Source of the DNA: Mitsuaria sp. PDC51
Lineage (GTDB): Bacteria > Pseudomonadota > Gammaproteobacteria > Burkholderiales > Burkholderiaceae_C
Length of the DNA stretch: 64,000 nucleotides
Direction: 5' to 3'
NCBI RefSeq assembly: GCF_900113225.1
Contig: NZ_FOZE01000001.1
Location: forward strand, 1,550,001-1,614,000
Each line of letters starts with the position of its first letter. Positions within the stretch are counted from its first letter, which is position 1. A model generated the notes under the pieces. That model had not been told where the DNA came from. It did not search any database and saw nothing but the letters and a program-made list of their open reading frames with translations. Below are positions 1-7,724 of this stretch, piece after piece. A program made the translations under genes and the position numbers.

Positions 1-1
1 C

Positions 2-238
2 GAGGTCGCGCTCGCCGTCGCCGAGGCCAAGGTGCTGGCGCATCGCGCCAGCGTCGAGGTGGGCAGCCAGCTGTTCGAGTTGACCGGCGCGCGCAGCACC
101 GCCGCCGAGTTCGGCCTCGACCGCTTCTGGCGCAACGCGCGGGTGCACACGCTGCACGACCCGGTCGACTACAAGCTGCGCGACCTCGGCCGCTTCTTCC
201 TCGACGGCCGGATTCCCGATCCGACGGCCTACTCCTGA
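2..238 (+). CDS. Acyl-CoA dehydrogenase family flavoprotein, C-terminal end only
   Basis: The reading frame is open from the left edge and stops with TGA at 236-238, so only the last 78 or so residues are visible. They contain the family's C-terminal helix pattern, with QLFELTGARST, RFWRNARVHTLHDPV and YKLRDLGRFFLDG. The 'RNARVHTLHDP' motif is typical of the SfnB/DszC branch of acyl-CoA dehydrogenase-like flavin enzymes, which act on sulfur compounds (dimethylsulfone, dibenzothiophene) rather than acyl-CoA. It sits 5 nt before metN, on the same strand, at the head of a sulfur-scavenging cluster. A desulfurising monooxygenase or oxidoreductase role is therefore inferred. The flavin-binding N-terminus is outside the window, so the exact subfamily is open. 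Confidence 0.8.
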   Translation, partial: EVALAVAEAKVLAHRASVEVGSQLFELTGARSTAAEFGLDRFWRNARVHTLHDPVDYKLRDLGRFFLDGRIPDPTAYS

Positions 239-243
239 TCGAG

Positions 244-1095
244 ATGCCCATGAGCGAGCCGCTGATCCGCCTCGACGGCGTGTCCAAGTCCTTCGCGCTG
301 CCGGACGGCCGGCGCTTCGAGGCCGTGCGCGAGGCCAGCCTGTCGGTGCACGCCGGCGAGGTCCTCGGCCTGATCGGCCGCAGCGGCGCCGGCAAGTCGA
401 CGCTGCTGCGCCTGATCAACCTGCTGGAGCGTCCCGACGCCGGACGGGTGCATCTGGGCAGCCGCGAGCTGACGGCCCTGAAGCCGGTGGAGCTGCGGCG
501 CGAGCGCCAGCGGCTGGGGATGATCTTCCAGCACTTCAACCTGCTGCAGAACGCGACCGCGGCGGAGAACGTCGCCTTCCCGCTGCGGCTGCACGCGGGG
601 CACTCGCGCCGCGAGATCGATGCGCGCGTGGCCGAGAGCCTCGCGCTGGTGGGACTGGCCGACAAGGCCGACCACTACCCGGCGCAGCTGAGCGGCGGAC
701 AGAAACAGCGGGTCGCGATCGCGCGGGCGCTGGCGCCTCGACCCGACGTGCTGCTGTGCGACGAGCCGACGTCCGCGCTCGACGCGGCGACCACCGGCGA
801 GCTGCTCGCCACGCTGCGCGACATCAACACGCGGCTGGGCGTGACGATCGTGATCGTCACCCACGAGCTGGAGGTGGTGCAGGCGCTGTGCCAGCGCGCC
901 GCGGTGATCGCGGACGGGCGCCTGGTCGAGCAGTTCGACGTGGCCGACGCGTCGCGCCACGCGACATCGCCGCTCGGGCTCGAGCTGGTGCGGCTGCAGT
1001 GGCGCGAGGCCAGGCTGGCCGCGCTGGACCAGTCGGCGCTCGAGACCTCCGCGGTGATCGCCGCCCTCGGGCGCCGGGAGGTCCGCCATGCTTGA
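244..1095 (+). CDS. metN: Methionine-type ABC importer ATP-binding protein, lacking the regulatory NIL domain
   Basis: This is the cytoplasmic ATPase that powers the MetI permease. Walker A is GRSGAGKS (residues 45-52), the Q-loop is Q96, the signature is LSGGQ (149-153), the Walker B acidic pair is D173-E174, and the switch is IVTHE. The protein ends at 283 residues. Canonical MetN proteins are about 340 residues and carry a C-terminal NIL/ACT-like domain that binds methionine and inhibits transport. Here the nucleotide-binding domain is followed only by a short helical tail. The importer may therefore lack trans-inhibition by substrate, or may carry another sulfur compound. The gene overlaps metI by 8 nt, so translation is coupled. 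Family assignment is firm; methionine as substrate is inferred. Confidence 0.88.
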   Translation: MPMSEPLIRLDGVSKSFALPDGRRFEAVREASLSVHAGEVLGLIGRSGAGKSTLLRLINLLERPDAGRVHLGSRELTALKPVELRRERQRLGMIFQHFNLLQNATAAENVAFPLRLHAGHSRREIDARVAESLALVGLADKADHYPAQLSGGQKQRVAIARALAPRPDVLLCDEPTSALDAATTGELLATLRDINTRLGVTIVIVTHELEVVQALCQRAAVIADGRLVEQFDVADASRHATSPLGLELVRLQWREARLAALDQSALETSAVIAALGRREVRHA

Positions 1096-1762
1096 GAACC
1101 TCGTCGGCCTGCTGCCCGAGATCGGGATCGCGCTCGGCCAGACCGCGCTGATGCTGGCGATCGGCCTGAGCGCGGCGGTGCTGCTCGGCGGGCCGCTGGG
1201 CGTGCTGCTCTTCCTGCTGAGCCCGGGCCAGTCGCTGTCCGGCCATCGCGGCGCGGCGCTCGTGCACCGGATCGTCAACGCGCTGGTGAACACCGTGCGC
1301 AGCTTCCCGTTCATCATCCTGCTGGTCGCGCTGGTGCCGATCACGCGCGTCATCGCCGGCACCTCGATCGGACCGCTGGCGGCGGCGGTGCCGCTGTCCT
1401 TCGCCGCGATCCCGTACTTCGCGCGCCTGGTCGAGCAGTGCCTGCGCGAGGTGCCGCGCGGCGTCATCGAGGCGGCCCAGGCGATGGGCGCCTCGGAGAG
1501 CCAGATCGTGCTGCGCGTGCTGGTGCGCGAGGCCCGCGCCGGCCTGGTGGGCGCGCTGACGGTGCTGGCGATCAGCTTCCTGTCCTACTCGGCGGTGGCC
1601 GGCGTGGTCGGCGGCGGCGGCATCGGCGACCTCGCGATCCGCTACGGCTACTACCGCTTCCAGACCGACGTCATGGTGCTGACCGTGGCCATCCTCGTCG
1701 CGCTCGTGCAGCTGATCCAGTTCACTGGCCACCGCGTCGCGCGGCGGCTCGACAAGCGCTGA
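1088..1762 (+). CDS. metI: Methionine-type ABC importer permease
   Basis: This 224-residue inner-membrane permease has five or so hydrophobic segments and the binding-protein-dependent transport fold. The cytoplasmic coupling loop is visible as VIEAAQAMGASESQI, the EAA motif that contacts the ATPase. NTVRSFPFIILLVALVP near residue 60 and GGGGIGDLAIRYGYYRF near the C-terminus are characteristic of MetI. The length matches the family (about 217 residues). It starts inside the end of metN (8-nt overlap) and is followed 68 nt later by the binding protein, giving the usual N-I-Q order. The substrate is inferred to be methionine or a related sulfur compound. Confidence 0.9.
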   Translation: MLENLVGLLPEIGIALGQTALMLAIGLSAAVLLGGPLGVLLFLLSPGQSLSGHRGAALVHRIVNALVNTVRSFPFIILLVALVPITRVIAGTSIGPLAAAVPLSFAAIPYFARLVEQCLREVPRGVIEAAQAMGASESQIVLRVLVREARAGLVGALTVLAISFLSYSAVAGVVGGGGIGDLAIRYGYYRFQTDVMVLTVAILVALVQLIQFTGHRVARRLDKR

Positions 1763-1830
1763 GCGAGCCCGCGCCAGGGCGCGGCCGTCCCCATCCCCAT
1801 TCACTTCACGTCCACTTCCAAGGATTCCCG

Positions 1831-2640
1831 ATGACCGTTGCCCGCCGCACGCTGCTGGCCCTCGCGCTGAGCGCCGCCGCGCTGTCCACGCCCCTCGTCC
1901 ACGCGCAGGACAAGAAGGAACTGACGATCGGCGCCACCGCCGGCTCCAACATCGAGGTGCTGCGCCAGGGCATCAAGCCGCTGCTGGAGAAGCGCGGCTA
2001 CACCGTCAAGCTGGTCGAGTTCAACGACTACGTGCAGCCCAACATCGCGCTGGCCCAGGGCGCGCTGGACGCCAACTTCTTCCAGCACATCACCTACCTC
2101 AACCGCTTCCGCGAAGACCGCGGGCTGGACATCGTGGACGTGGTGCAGGGGCCGATGGCGCCGTTCGGGATCTATTCGAAGAAGCGCAAGAGCCTGGCCG
2201 AGGTGAAACCGGGCGACCGCATCACGCTGGCCAACGACCCGGCCAACCTGGCGCACGGCCTGGCACTGCTGGCCGAGCAGAAGCTGCTGACGCTGAAGCC
2301 GGGCGCCGATCCGATCCGGGTGACCGAGAAGGACATCGCCTCCAACCCGCTGCAACTGAAGCTGCAGCCCATCGAGGCCGCGCAGATCCCGCGCACGCTG
2401 GACGACGCGGAGTACGCGATCGTCAACGGCAACTTCGCGATCTCCAGCGGGCTCAAGCTGAGCGACGCGCTGCTGCTGGAGAAGACGCCCGACCACTACA
2501 TGCTGGTCGTCGCGGTGAAGGGCAAGGACAAGGGCCAGCCCTGGGCGAAGGCGCTGAACGACGCATTCCGCGCACCGGAGTTCAAGACGGTGCTGTTGCA
2601 GAAGTTCCCCGGTTACGCGCGGCCCGCGTTCCTGCAATGA
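1831..2640 (+). CDS. metQ: Periplasmic methionine-binding protein, MetQ/NlpA family
   Basis: This 269-residue solute receptor belongs to the MetNI importer. The N-terminus has a cleavable signal peptide (RRTLLALALSAAALS, cut after VHA). It has no lipobox cysteine, whereas many MetQ proteins are lipoproteins, so this one is probably soluble in the periplasm. The mature protein carries family hallmarks: LTIGATAGSNIEVL, NFFQHITYL, PMAPFGIYSKK and IVNGNFAISSGL. The ATG at 1831 was chosen because a longer frame upstream runs through metI and lacks a signal peptide. Its TGA overlaps the next start codon (ATGA, 2637-2640), so the monooxygenase that follows is translationally coupled to it. Confidence 0.92.
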   Translation: MTVARRTLLALALSAAALSTPLVHAQDKKELTIGATAGSNIEVLRQGIKPLLEKRGYTVKLVEFNDYVQPNIALAQGALDANFFQHITYLNRFREDRGLDIVDVVQGPMAPFGIYSKKRKSLAEVKPGDRITLANDPANLAHGLALLAEQKLLTLKPGADPIRVTEKDIASNPLQLKLQPIEAAQIPRTLDDAEYAIVNGNFAISSGLKLSDALLLEKTPDHYMLVVAVKGKDKGQPWAKALNDAFRAPEFKTVLLQKFPGYARPAFLQ

Positions 2641-4193
2641 GCGCGCACGCGAAGGGCGCCGCGCCGGACCCTGGCGCGCCCAAGCCGGTGCGCTTCAACG
2701 CCTTTGCGATGAACACGGTCGGGCACCAGTCCCCGGGCCTGTGGACGCATCCGCGCGACGAGTCCCATCGCTACACCGATCCGGACTACTGGCTCGAGCT
2801 GGCGCGCCTGCTCGAGCGCGGCGGCTTCGACAGCGTCTTCCTGGCCGATGTGCTGGGTGTCTACGACGTCCATGGCAACTCGCCCGACGCGGCGCTGCGC
2901 CATGCGGTGCAGGTGCCGCTGAACGATCCGCTGGCGCTGGTGCCGCTGATGGCCTCGGTGACGCGGCGGCTCGGTTTCGGCGTCACGGTCGCGCTCACCT
3001 ACGAGCCGCCGTACAGCTTCGCGCGGCGCATGTCGACGCTGGACCACCTGACCCGAGGGCGCATCGGCTGGAACATCGTCACCGGCTATCTCGACAGCGC
3101 GGCGCGCAACCTGGGGCAGGACGGCCAGCGCGCGCATGACGAGCGCTACGACCTGGCCGACGAGTACCTCGACGTCGTCTACAAGCTCTGGGAGCTGAGC
3201 TGGGCGGACGACGCGGTGCGGCGCGACAAGTTGGGGCGGGTCTACACCGACCCCTCCAAGGTCCGTGCGATCCACCACCGCGGCCCGCACTACCGCGTGC
3301 CCGGCGTGCACCTGTGCGAGCCGTCGCCGCAGCGCACGCCGGTGTTGTTCCAGGCCGGCACCTCGAGCCGCGGCCGCGCCTTCGCCGGCCGGCATGCGGA
3401 GTGCATCTTCGTCAGCGGCCCCAGCAAGGCGGTGGTGAAGGGCTACGTGGACGGCCTGCGCGAGGCCGTCGTGGCCGCCGGCCGTGCGCCGGGCGACGTG
3501 CTGATCTACGGACAGGCGCTGATCATCACCGCGCCGACGGCCGAAGCGGCGCAGGCCAAGCTCAAGGACCTGGAGCGCCATGTCGACATTGAGGCCGCGC
3601 TGGCGCTGCTGTCGGGCTGGACCGGCGTCGACTTCAGCCGCTATCCGCTGGACGCGACCATCGACTACCTCGACACGCAGGCGGGTCGCACGGCGCTGGC
3701 CTCGTTCAGCAGCGCGGACCCGACGCGGCGCTGGACCGTCGGCGAGGCCGCCGCGTTCATCGGGCTGGGCGGGCGGGGACCGGTGTTCGTCGGCGATCCG
3801 GCGCAGGTCGCCGATCAACTGCTCGACTGGCAGGCGGCCACCGGCCTCGACGGCTTCAACCTGACCTATGCGCTGGCGCATGAGACCTTCCGCGATGTCG
3901 TCGAGCTGGTGGTGCCCGAGCTGCGCCGGCGCGGGCGCTACCCACCCGAGCACGGGCCCGGTGCCGACGACGCCGACGCGACGGCGCCGACGCTGCGAGC
4001 CCGGCTCTTTGATCGTGGCGATCGGCTGCCGGCGAATCACGCGGGGCGGCAGGTCCGGATCGGTACGCCGCAGGACGCGCGCTCGACCGCGGGCCACGAC
4101 GCCGCCCGCCACGCCGCTGCCCCCGCTGTCGATGCCGCCACCGATCTGTCCCTCACTTCCCTGACCATTCCCTTGACGGAGCCTGCCGCATGA
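2637..4193 (+). CDS. NtaA/SnaA/DszA-family flavin-dependent monooxygenase
   Basis: This luciferase-like (LLM class) TIM-barrel enzyme uses FMNH2 from a separate reductase and O2 to oxidise its substrate. Family members include nitrilotriacetate monooxygenase A, dibenzothiophene-sulfone monooxygenase DszA and pristinamycin SnaA. Diagnostic stretches are FNAFAMNTVGHQSPGLW, SVFLADVLGVYDVHG, TYEPPYSFARRMSTLDHL, GWNIVTGYLDSAARN and LFQAGTSSRGRAFA. The barrel ends near residue 440. The remaining 75 or so residues are polar, alanine- and aspartate-rich and not typical of the family. Position inside a sulfonate/methionine transport cluster points to cleavage of an organosulfur compound. It overlaps metQ and the next binding-protein gene by 4 nt each. 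Substrate unknown. Confidence 0.88.
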   Translation: MSAHAKGAAPDPGAPKPVRFNAFAMNTVGHQSPGLWTHPRDESHRYTDPDYWLELARLLERGGFDSVFLADVLGVYDVHGNSPDAALRHAVQVPLNDPLALVPLMASVTRRLGFGVTVALTYEPPYSFARRMSTLDHLTRGRIGWNIVTGYLDSAARNLGQDGQRAHDERYDLADEYLDVVYKLWELSWADDAVRRDKLGRVYTDPSKVRAIHHRGPHYRVPGVHLCEPSPQRTPVLFQAGTSSRGRAFAGRHAECIFVSGPSKAVVKGYVDGLREAVVAAGRAPGDVLIYGQALIITAPTAEAAQAKLKDLERHVDIEAALALLSGWTGVDFSRYPLDATIDYLDTQAGRTALASFSSADPTRRWTVGEAAAFIGLGGRGPVFVGDPAQVADQLLDWQAATGLDGFNLTYALAHETFRDVVELVVPELRRRGRYPPEHGPGADDADATAPTLRARLFDRGDRLPANHAGRQVRIGTPQDARSTAGHDAARHAAAPAVDAATDLSLTSLTIPLTEPAA

Positions 4194-5218
4194 GCCGAAG
4201 GAACGATTCAAAGCAAGCGCTGCCGCCGACACGGCGCGACGCCCTGGCGCTGGGCGCGGGCCTGGCCGCTGGCCTCGCCGGGCTCACCAGCGTCGGCGCG
4301 CGCGCGCAGGGCACCGCGGCGCCGAAGGAGTTGCGGCTCGACTACGCGTATTACTCGCCCACCAGCCTGGTGCTCCGCCGCTTCGGCTGGCTGGAGGAAG
4401 ACCTGGCCAAGGACGGCACCGCGGTGCGCTGGGTGCTGAGCGCCGGCAGCAACCGCGCGCTGGAGTACCTGAACGCGGGCAGCCTGGACGTCGGCTCCAC
4501 CGCCGGCCTGGCCGCGCTGCTGGCGCGCGCGAACGGCAATCCGATCCGCACGCCCTATGTCTTTTCGCGGCCGGAATGGACGGCACTGGTGGTGCGCGGC
4601 GACTCCGGCATCCGGTCCCTCGCCGACTTGAAGGGACGCCGGATCGCGGCGACCAAAGGCACCGACCCCTATCTGTTCCTGCTGCGCGCGCTGCACACCG
4701 TCGGCCTCAAGCGCGGCGACATCGAGCATGTCGCCCTCCAGCATGCCGACGGCCGCGCGGCGCTGGAGCAGGGGCGCGTCGACGCCTGGGCCGGGCTGGA
4801 TCCGCTGATGGCGGCGAGCGAGCTCGACGCCGGCTCGAAGCTGCTGTACCGCAACGTCGGCTTCAACACCTATGGCTTCCTCAACGTGCGCGAGGAGTTC
4901 CTGGCCCGGCACCCGCAGACGGTGCGCCGCGTGATCGCCGCGTACGAACGCGCGCGGGCCTGGACGCTGGCGAATCCGTCGGATGCCGCGAAGATCCTGT
5001 CGGAGGAGGCCAAGGTCAGCCTGCCGGTGGCGTTGCTGCAGGTGAAGCTGCGCAGCGATTTCTCGCGTCCCCAGCCGTCGGACGAGCATCTGAAGGCGCT
5101 GCAGGCGGCGGCGCCGATCCTGACGGCGGAGCAGCTGGTCAAGCCGGGCGTGGACCTGAATCGCACGATCGCCGATCTGGTCGACACGCGCTTCGCCACC
5201 GGGCTGGTGAAGGCGTGA
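4190..5218 (+). CDS. Periplasmic aliphatic-sulfonate-type binding protein (first copy)
   Basis: This 342-residue solute receptor belongs to the SsuA/TauA (NMT1-like) group and should deliver a sulfonate-type ligand to the permease and ATPase that follow. The signal is Tat-like: TRRDALALGAGLAAGLAG, with an alanine-rich cut site near GARA. The mature protein has the two-lobe pattern with LDVGSTAGLAALLAR, SLADLKGRRIAATKGTD, YLFLLRALHTVGL and VDAWAGLDPLMAA. It overlaps the upstream monooxygenase by 4 nt and lies 20 nt before the permease. It is clearly distinct from the second SsuA copy at 7.7 kb, so the two systems probably recognise different ligands. Assignment to sulfonate rather than nitrate or taurine rests on context. 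Confidence 0.87.
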   Translation: MSRRNDSKQALPPTRRDALALGAGLAAGLAGLTSVGARAQGTAAPKELRLDYAYYSPTSLVLRRFGWLEEDLAKDGTAVRWVLSAGSNRALEYLNAGSLDVGSTAGLAALLARANGNPIRTPYVFSRPEWTALVVRGDSGIRSLADLKGRRIAATKGTDPYLFLLRALHTVGLKRGDIEHVALQHADGRAALEQGRVDAWAGLDPLMAASELDAGSKLLYRNVGFNTYGFLNVREEFLARHPQTVRRVIAAYERARAWTLANPSDAAKILSEEAKVSLPVALLQVKLRSDFSRPQPSDEHLKALQAAAPILTAEQLVKPGVDLNRTIADLVDTRFATGLVKA

Positions 5219-5238
5219 GCGGGCGCGAGCGGGCCGCG

Positions 5239-6135
5239 ATGAGCGCCGATCCCGACCTGATCGCGCGGGCCGTGGCCTCGCTCGGACCGGTGTTGCCGGA
5301 GCAGCCGGCGGCTGCGGCAGTTGCGGCGAATGTTGCGAATGCGGCGGGCGGGACGGATGCGGCCGCCGGCCGGTGGCCGGCCTGGCTGCTCGGCGCCTTG
5401 CCGCCCGTGGCGCTGCTGGTGCTGGCCGAGGCCGCGGTGCGGCTCGGCTGGATCGCGCCGCACCTGCTGCCCGCGCCGAGCGATGTCGGCGCCGCGCTGG
5501 CGCAGATGGCGCGCGATGGCCAGCTCGTCCCGCATGTGGTCGCCAGCAGCCTGCGCGTGGCTGGCGGCTTCGCACTGGGCGCGATCCTCGCGGTGCTGCT
5601 GGGCGCGCTGGTGGGCTTGTCGGCCACGGCGGCGGCGGTGCTGACGCCGAGCTTCCAGGCCCTGCGCGCGATCCCGTCGCTGGCCTGGGTGCCGCTGCTG
5701 CAGCTCTGGCTGGGCATCGACGAGGCGTCCAAGCTCGCGCTGATCGCGATCGGCGCGTTCTTCCCCGTCTACATGGGCGTGTCCGCGGGTTTCCGCGACG
5801 TGGACCGCAAGCTGGTCGAGGTCGCCCGGCTGCGCGGGTTCGGCCGAGCGGCGCTGGCGCGGCGCGTGCTGCTGCCCGCGGCGCTGCCGGCGCTGCTGAC
5901 CGGCCTGCGCAACGGGCTCAGCCTGGCGTGGATGTTCATGGTCGCGGCCGAGCTGATCGCGGCGAGCCGCGGCCTGGGCTACCTGCTGACCGACGGCCGC
6001 GAGACCGGACGGGCCGACCTGGTGCTGGCGGCGATCGTGCTGCTGGCCCTGCTGGGCAAGCTCACGGACAGCCTGATGGCCACGGTGGAACAACGCGCGC
6101 TGCACTGGCGCGACAGCTTTGGAGGCCCGGCATGA
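5239..6135 (+). CDS. Aliphatic-sulfonate-type ABC permease (first copy)
   Basis: This 298-residue inner-membrane permease belongs to the SsuC/TauC group. A polar, alanine-rich N-terminal extension (about 45 residues) precedes six hydrophobic segments. Diagnostic elements are HLLPAPSDVGAALAQM, FQALRAIPSLAWVPLLQLW, GIDEASKLALIAIGAFFPVY and the EAA loop VDRKLVEVARLRGFGR. The ATG at 5239 lies 20 nt after the preceding stop; the same frame is open much further upstream but overlaps the binding-protein gene, so the downstream start was chosen. It overlaps the ATPase gene by 4 nt (ATGA). It should form the membrane channel with the ATPase that follows. Confidence 0.9.
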   Translation: MSADPDLIARAVASLGPVLPEQPAAAAVAANVANAAGGTDAAAGRWPAWLLGALPPVALLVLAEAAVRLGWIAPHLLPAPSDVGAALAQMARDGQLVPHVVASSLRVAGGFALGAILAVLLGALVGLSATAAAVLTPSFQALRAIPSLAWVPLLQLWLGIDEASKLALIAIGAFFPVYMGVSAGFRDVDRKLVEVARLRGFGRAALARRVLLPAALPALLTGLRNGLSLAWMFMVAAELIAASRGLGYLLTDGRETGRADLVLAAIVLLALLGKLTDSLMATVEQRALHWRDSFGGPA

Positions 6136-6932
6136 GCGTGCTCGAAGTGCAGGTGAGGGCGAAGCGATTCGCCGGTGCGGCCAGCGTGGTGGGCTCGGCC
6201 GGCGAGGTTCGCGGGAATGGCCAAGGTGGCGGGGCACAGGCCTCGCGGCGCGAAACGCCGGTGCTGTCCGACGTCCGCTTCGCGTTGGCGGCGGGGGAGG
6301 TGCTCGCGCTGGTCGGCGCGAGCGGCTGCGGCAAGAGCACGCTGCTGCGCATCGTGGCGGGGCTGGACCCCGATTTCAGCGGCGAGGTCCGGCTCGGCGG
6401 GCGGGCGCGGCAGGGGCCGGATCGGGACATCGGGGTCGTCTTCCAGGAACCACGGCTGTTCCCGTGGCTGACCGTGGCGGAGAACGTCGGGTTCGATCTC
6501 GGGCAAGGGCATGACGAAGCCTGGGTGAGGCGGTTGCTCGAGGAGGTCGGACTGGCCGGACTGGAGGACGCGCTGCCGCGCCAGCTGTCCGGCGGTCAGG
6601 CGCAGCGGGCGGCGATCGCGAGGGCGCTCTACACGCGGCCGCGCGTGCTGCTGCTGGATGAGCCGTTCTCGGCGCTGGATGCGTTCACGCGAATGAAGCT
6701 GCAGGACCTGGTGCGGGAGGTGGCGCGGGCGCATGGCACCAGCCTGCTGCTCGTGACGCATGACATCGAGGAAGCGGTGCTGCTCGCCGATCGGGTGCTG
6801 GTGCTCGGGGCAGCGCCGGGGCGCATCGTGCGGGAGATTCCCGTCGGGGTGCCGCACCCCCGGGGGCGTGGGAGCGCCGAACTGGGGGCGCTGCGGGGGC
6901 AGGTGTTGTCGGCGTTGGCACCACCGGGGTGA
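6132..6932 (+). CDS. Aliphatic-sulfonate-type ABC ATP-binding protein (first copy)
   Basis: This 266-residue cytoplasmic ATPase belongs to the SsuB/TauB group. Walker A is GASGCGKS (62-69), the Q-loop lies within GVVFQEPRLFPWL, the signature is LSGGQ (152-156), Walker B ends in D176-E177, and the switch is LVTHDIEEA. The EPRLFPWLTVAENV stretch is typical of nitrate/sulfonate/taurine importers. An N-terminal insert of about 30 residues rich in G, A and S (roughly 13-42) separates the first strand from the nucleotide-binding fold and is unusual. It is the last gene of the first transporter set. A palindrome follows 17 nt after the stop. Confidence 0.9.
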   Translation: MSVLEVQVRAKRFAGAASVVGSAGEVRGNGQGGGAQASRRETPVLSDVRFALAAGEVLALVGASGCGKSTLLRIVAGLDPDFSGEVRLGGRARQGPDRDIGVVFQEPRLFPWLTVAENVGFDLGQGHDEAWVRRLLEEVGLAGLEDALPRQLSGGQAQRAAIARALYTRPRVLLLDEPFSALDAFTRMKLQDLVREVARAHGTSLLLVTHDIEEAVLLADRVLVLGAAPGRIVREIPVGVPHPRGRGSAELGALRGQVLSALAPPG

Positions 6933-6948
6933 TCGGCCCTCACCCCCA

Positions 6949-6974
6949 CCCCTCTCCCGCAAGCGGGCGAGGGG
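6949..6974. repeat. REP-like palindrome in the intergenic gap
   Basis: CCCCTCTCCCGC (6949-6960) and GCGGGCGAGGGG (6963-6974) form a 12-bp inverted repeat with one mismatch around an AA spacer, preceded by CCCTCACCCCCAC. This layout matches a family of short intergenic palindromes scattered through many gamma- and betaproteobacterial genomes. There is no T-run, so a simple intrinsic terminator is less likely, but the hairpin could still stabilise the 3' end of the upstream ABC transcript. I saw no second copy in this window. Confidence 0.6.
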
Positions 6975-7102
6975 CTTCGGTGCGTTGTGCCCGGGCGTCT
7001 GGCGATAGCCGTTTTACGCCTATCCATCGGCGTTCTGCTTCGTTCAGGGAATGACGGCCGATTCGCAGAATGACCCGGTCCCTGCTTCATCCCCCGACCG
7101 CC

Positions 7103-7672
7103 ATGTCCGTCCTGCTCATCGCCGCCAGTCCCAGTGTCCACTCGCGCTCCGGCGCCTTGCTGAGCGCCGCGGCGCAGCGCCTGCATCACCACGGGCTCCC
7201 GACCCGCACCCTCAAGCTGCGCGATCTGCCCGCGCAGGCGCTGCTTCATGCGGACATCGGGGATGCGACCCTGCGCGAGGCGCTCGCCTCGGTCGCCGAG
7301 GCGAAGACCATCGTCATCGCGACCCCCATCTACAAGGCGGCCTACAGCGGGCTGCTGAAGGTCTTCCTCGATCTGCTGCCGCAGGACGGCCTGGCCGGAA
7401 AGACGGTCTGGACGCTCGCGACGGGCGGCAGCCTCGCGCATCTGCTGGCGCTCGACTACGGCCTGCTGCCGGTGCTGTCCGCGCTCGGGGCGCGCTCGCA
7501 CATCGATGGCGTCTATGCCAGCGACGCGCAGATCGCCAAGGATGCCGCCGGCGAGTACCGCGTCGGCGACGACATCGCCCGCCGCCTGCTGGTGGGCGCC
7601 TCGCAGGTGATCGATCGCGTGCCCACGCCCGAGCGCGCGGCGCCCATCGCGCGTCCCGCCCTGGTCCTCTGA
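7103..7672 (+). CDS. ssuE: NADPH-dependent FMN reductase, SsuE type
   Basis: This 189-residue flavodoxin-fold reductase makes the free FMNH2 that SsuD-type two-component monooxygenases consume. The start MSVLLIAASPS gives the family's usual length and places the phosphate-binding loop (SPSVHSRSGAL) at the N-terminus. An in-frame ATG 33 nt upstream adds an unlikely polar leader. TPIYKAAYSGLLKVFLDLLP (72-91 or so) and ATGGSLAHLLALDYGLLPVL are hallmark SsuE segments. It lies between two sulfonate transporter sets and just before ssuA and ssuD, so it probably supplies reduced flavin to SsuD and perhaps to the NtaA-type enzyme at 2.6 kb. Confidence 0.93.
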   Translation: MSVLLIAASPSVHSRSGALLSAAAQRLHHHGLPTRTLKLRDLPAQALLHADIGDATLREALASVAEAKTIVIATPIYKAAYSGLLKVFLDLLPQDGLAGKTVWTLATGGSLAHLLALDYGLLPVLSALGARSHIDGVYASDAQIAKDAAGEYRVGDDIARRLLVGASQVIDRVPTPERAAPIARPALVL

Positions 7673-7724
7673 ACGTCGGCCTTGGCCGGCGCTCTCCAAC
7701 AACCTCCCACTCCGCGACCTCCTC

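Noticed and set aside
229-1467. 412-residue minus-strand frame opposite metN/metI
   Set aside because: Arg/Gln/His-rich shadow of the well-supported plus-strand ABC genes; no recognisable motif and no ribosome site.
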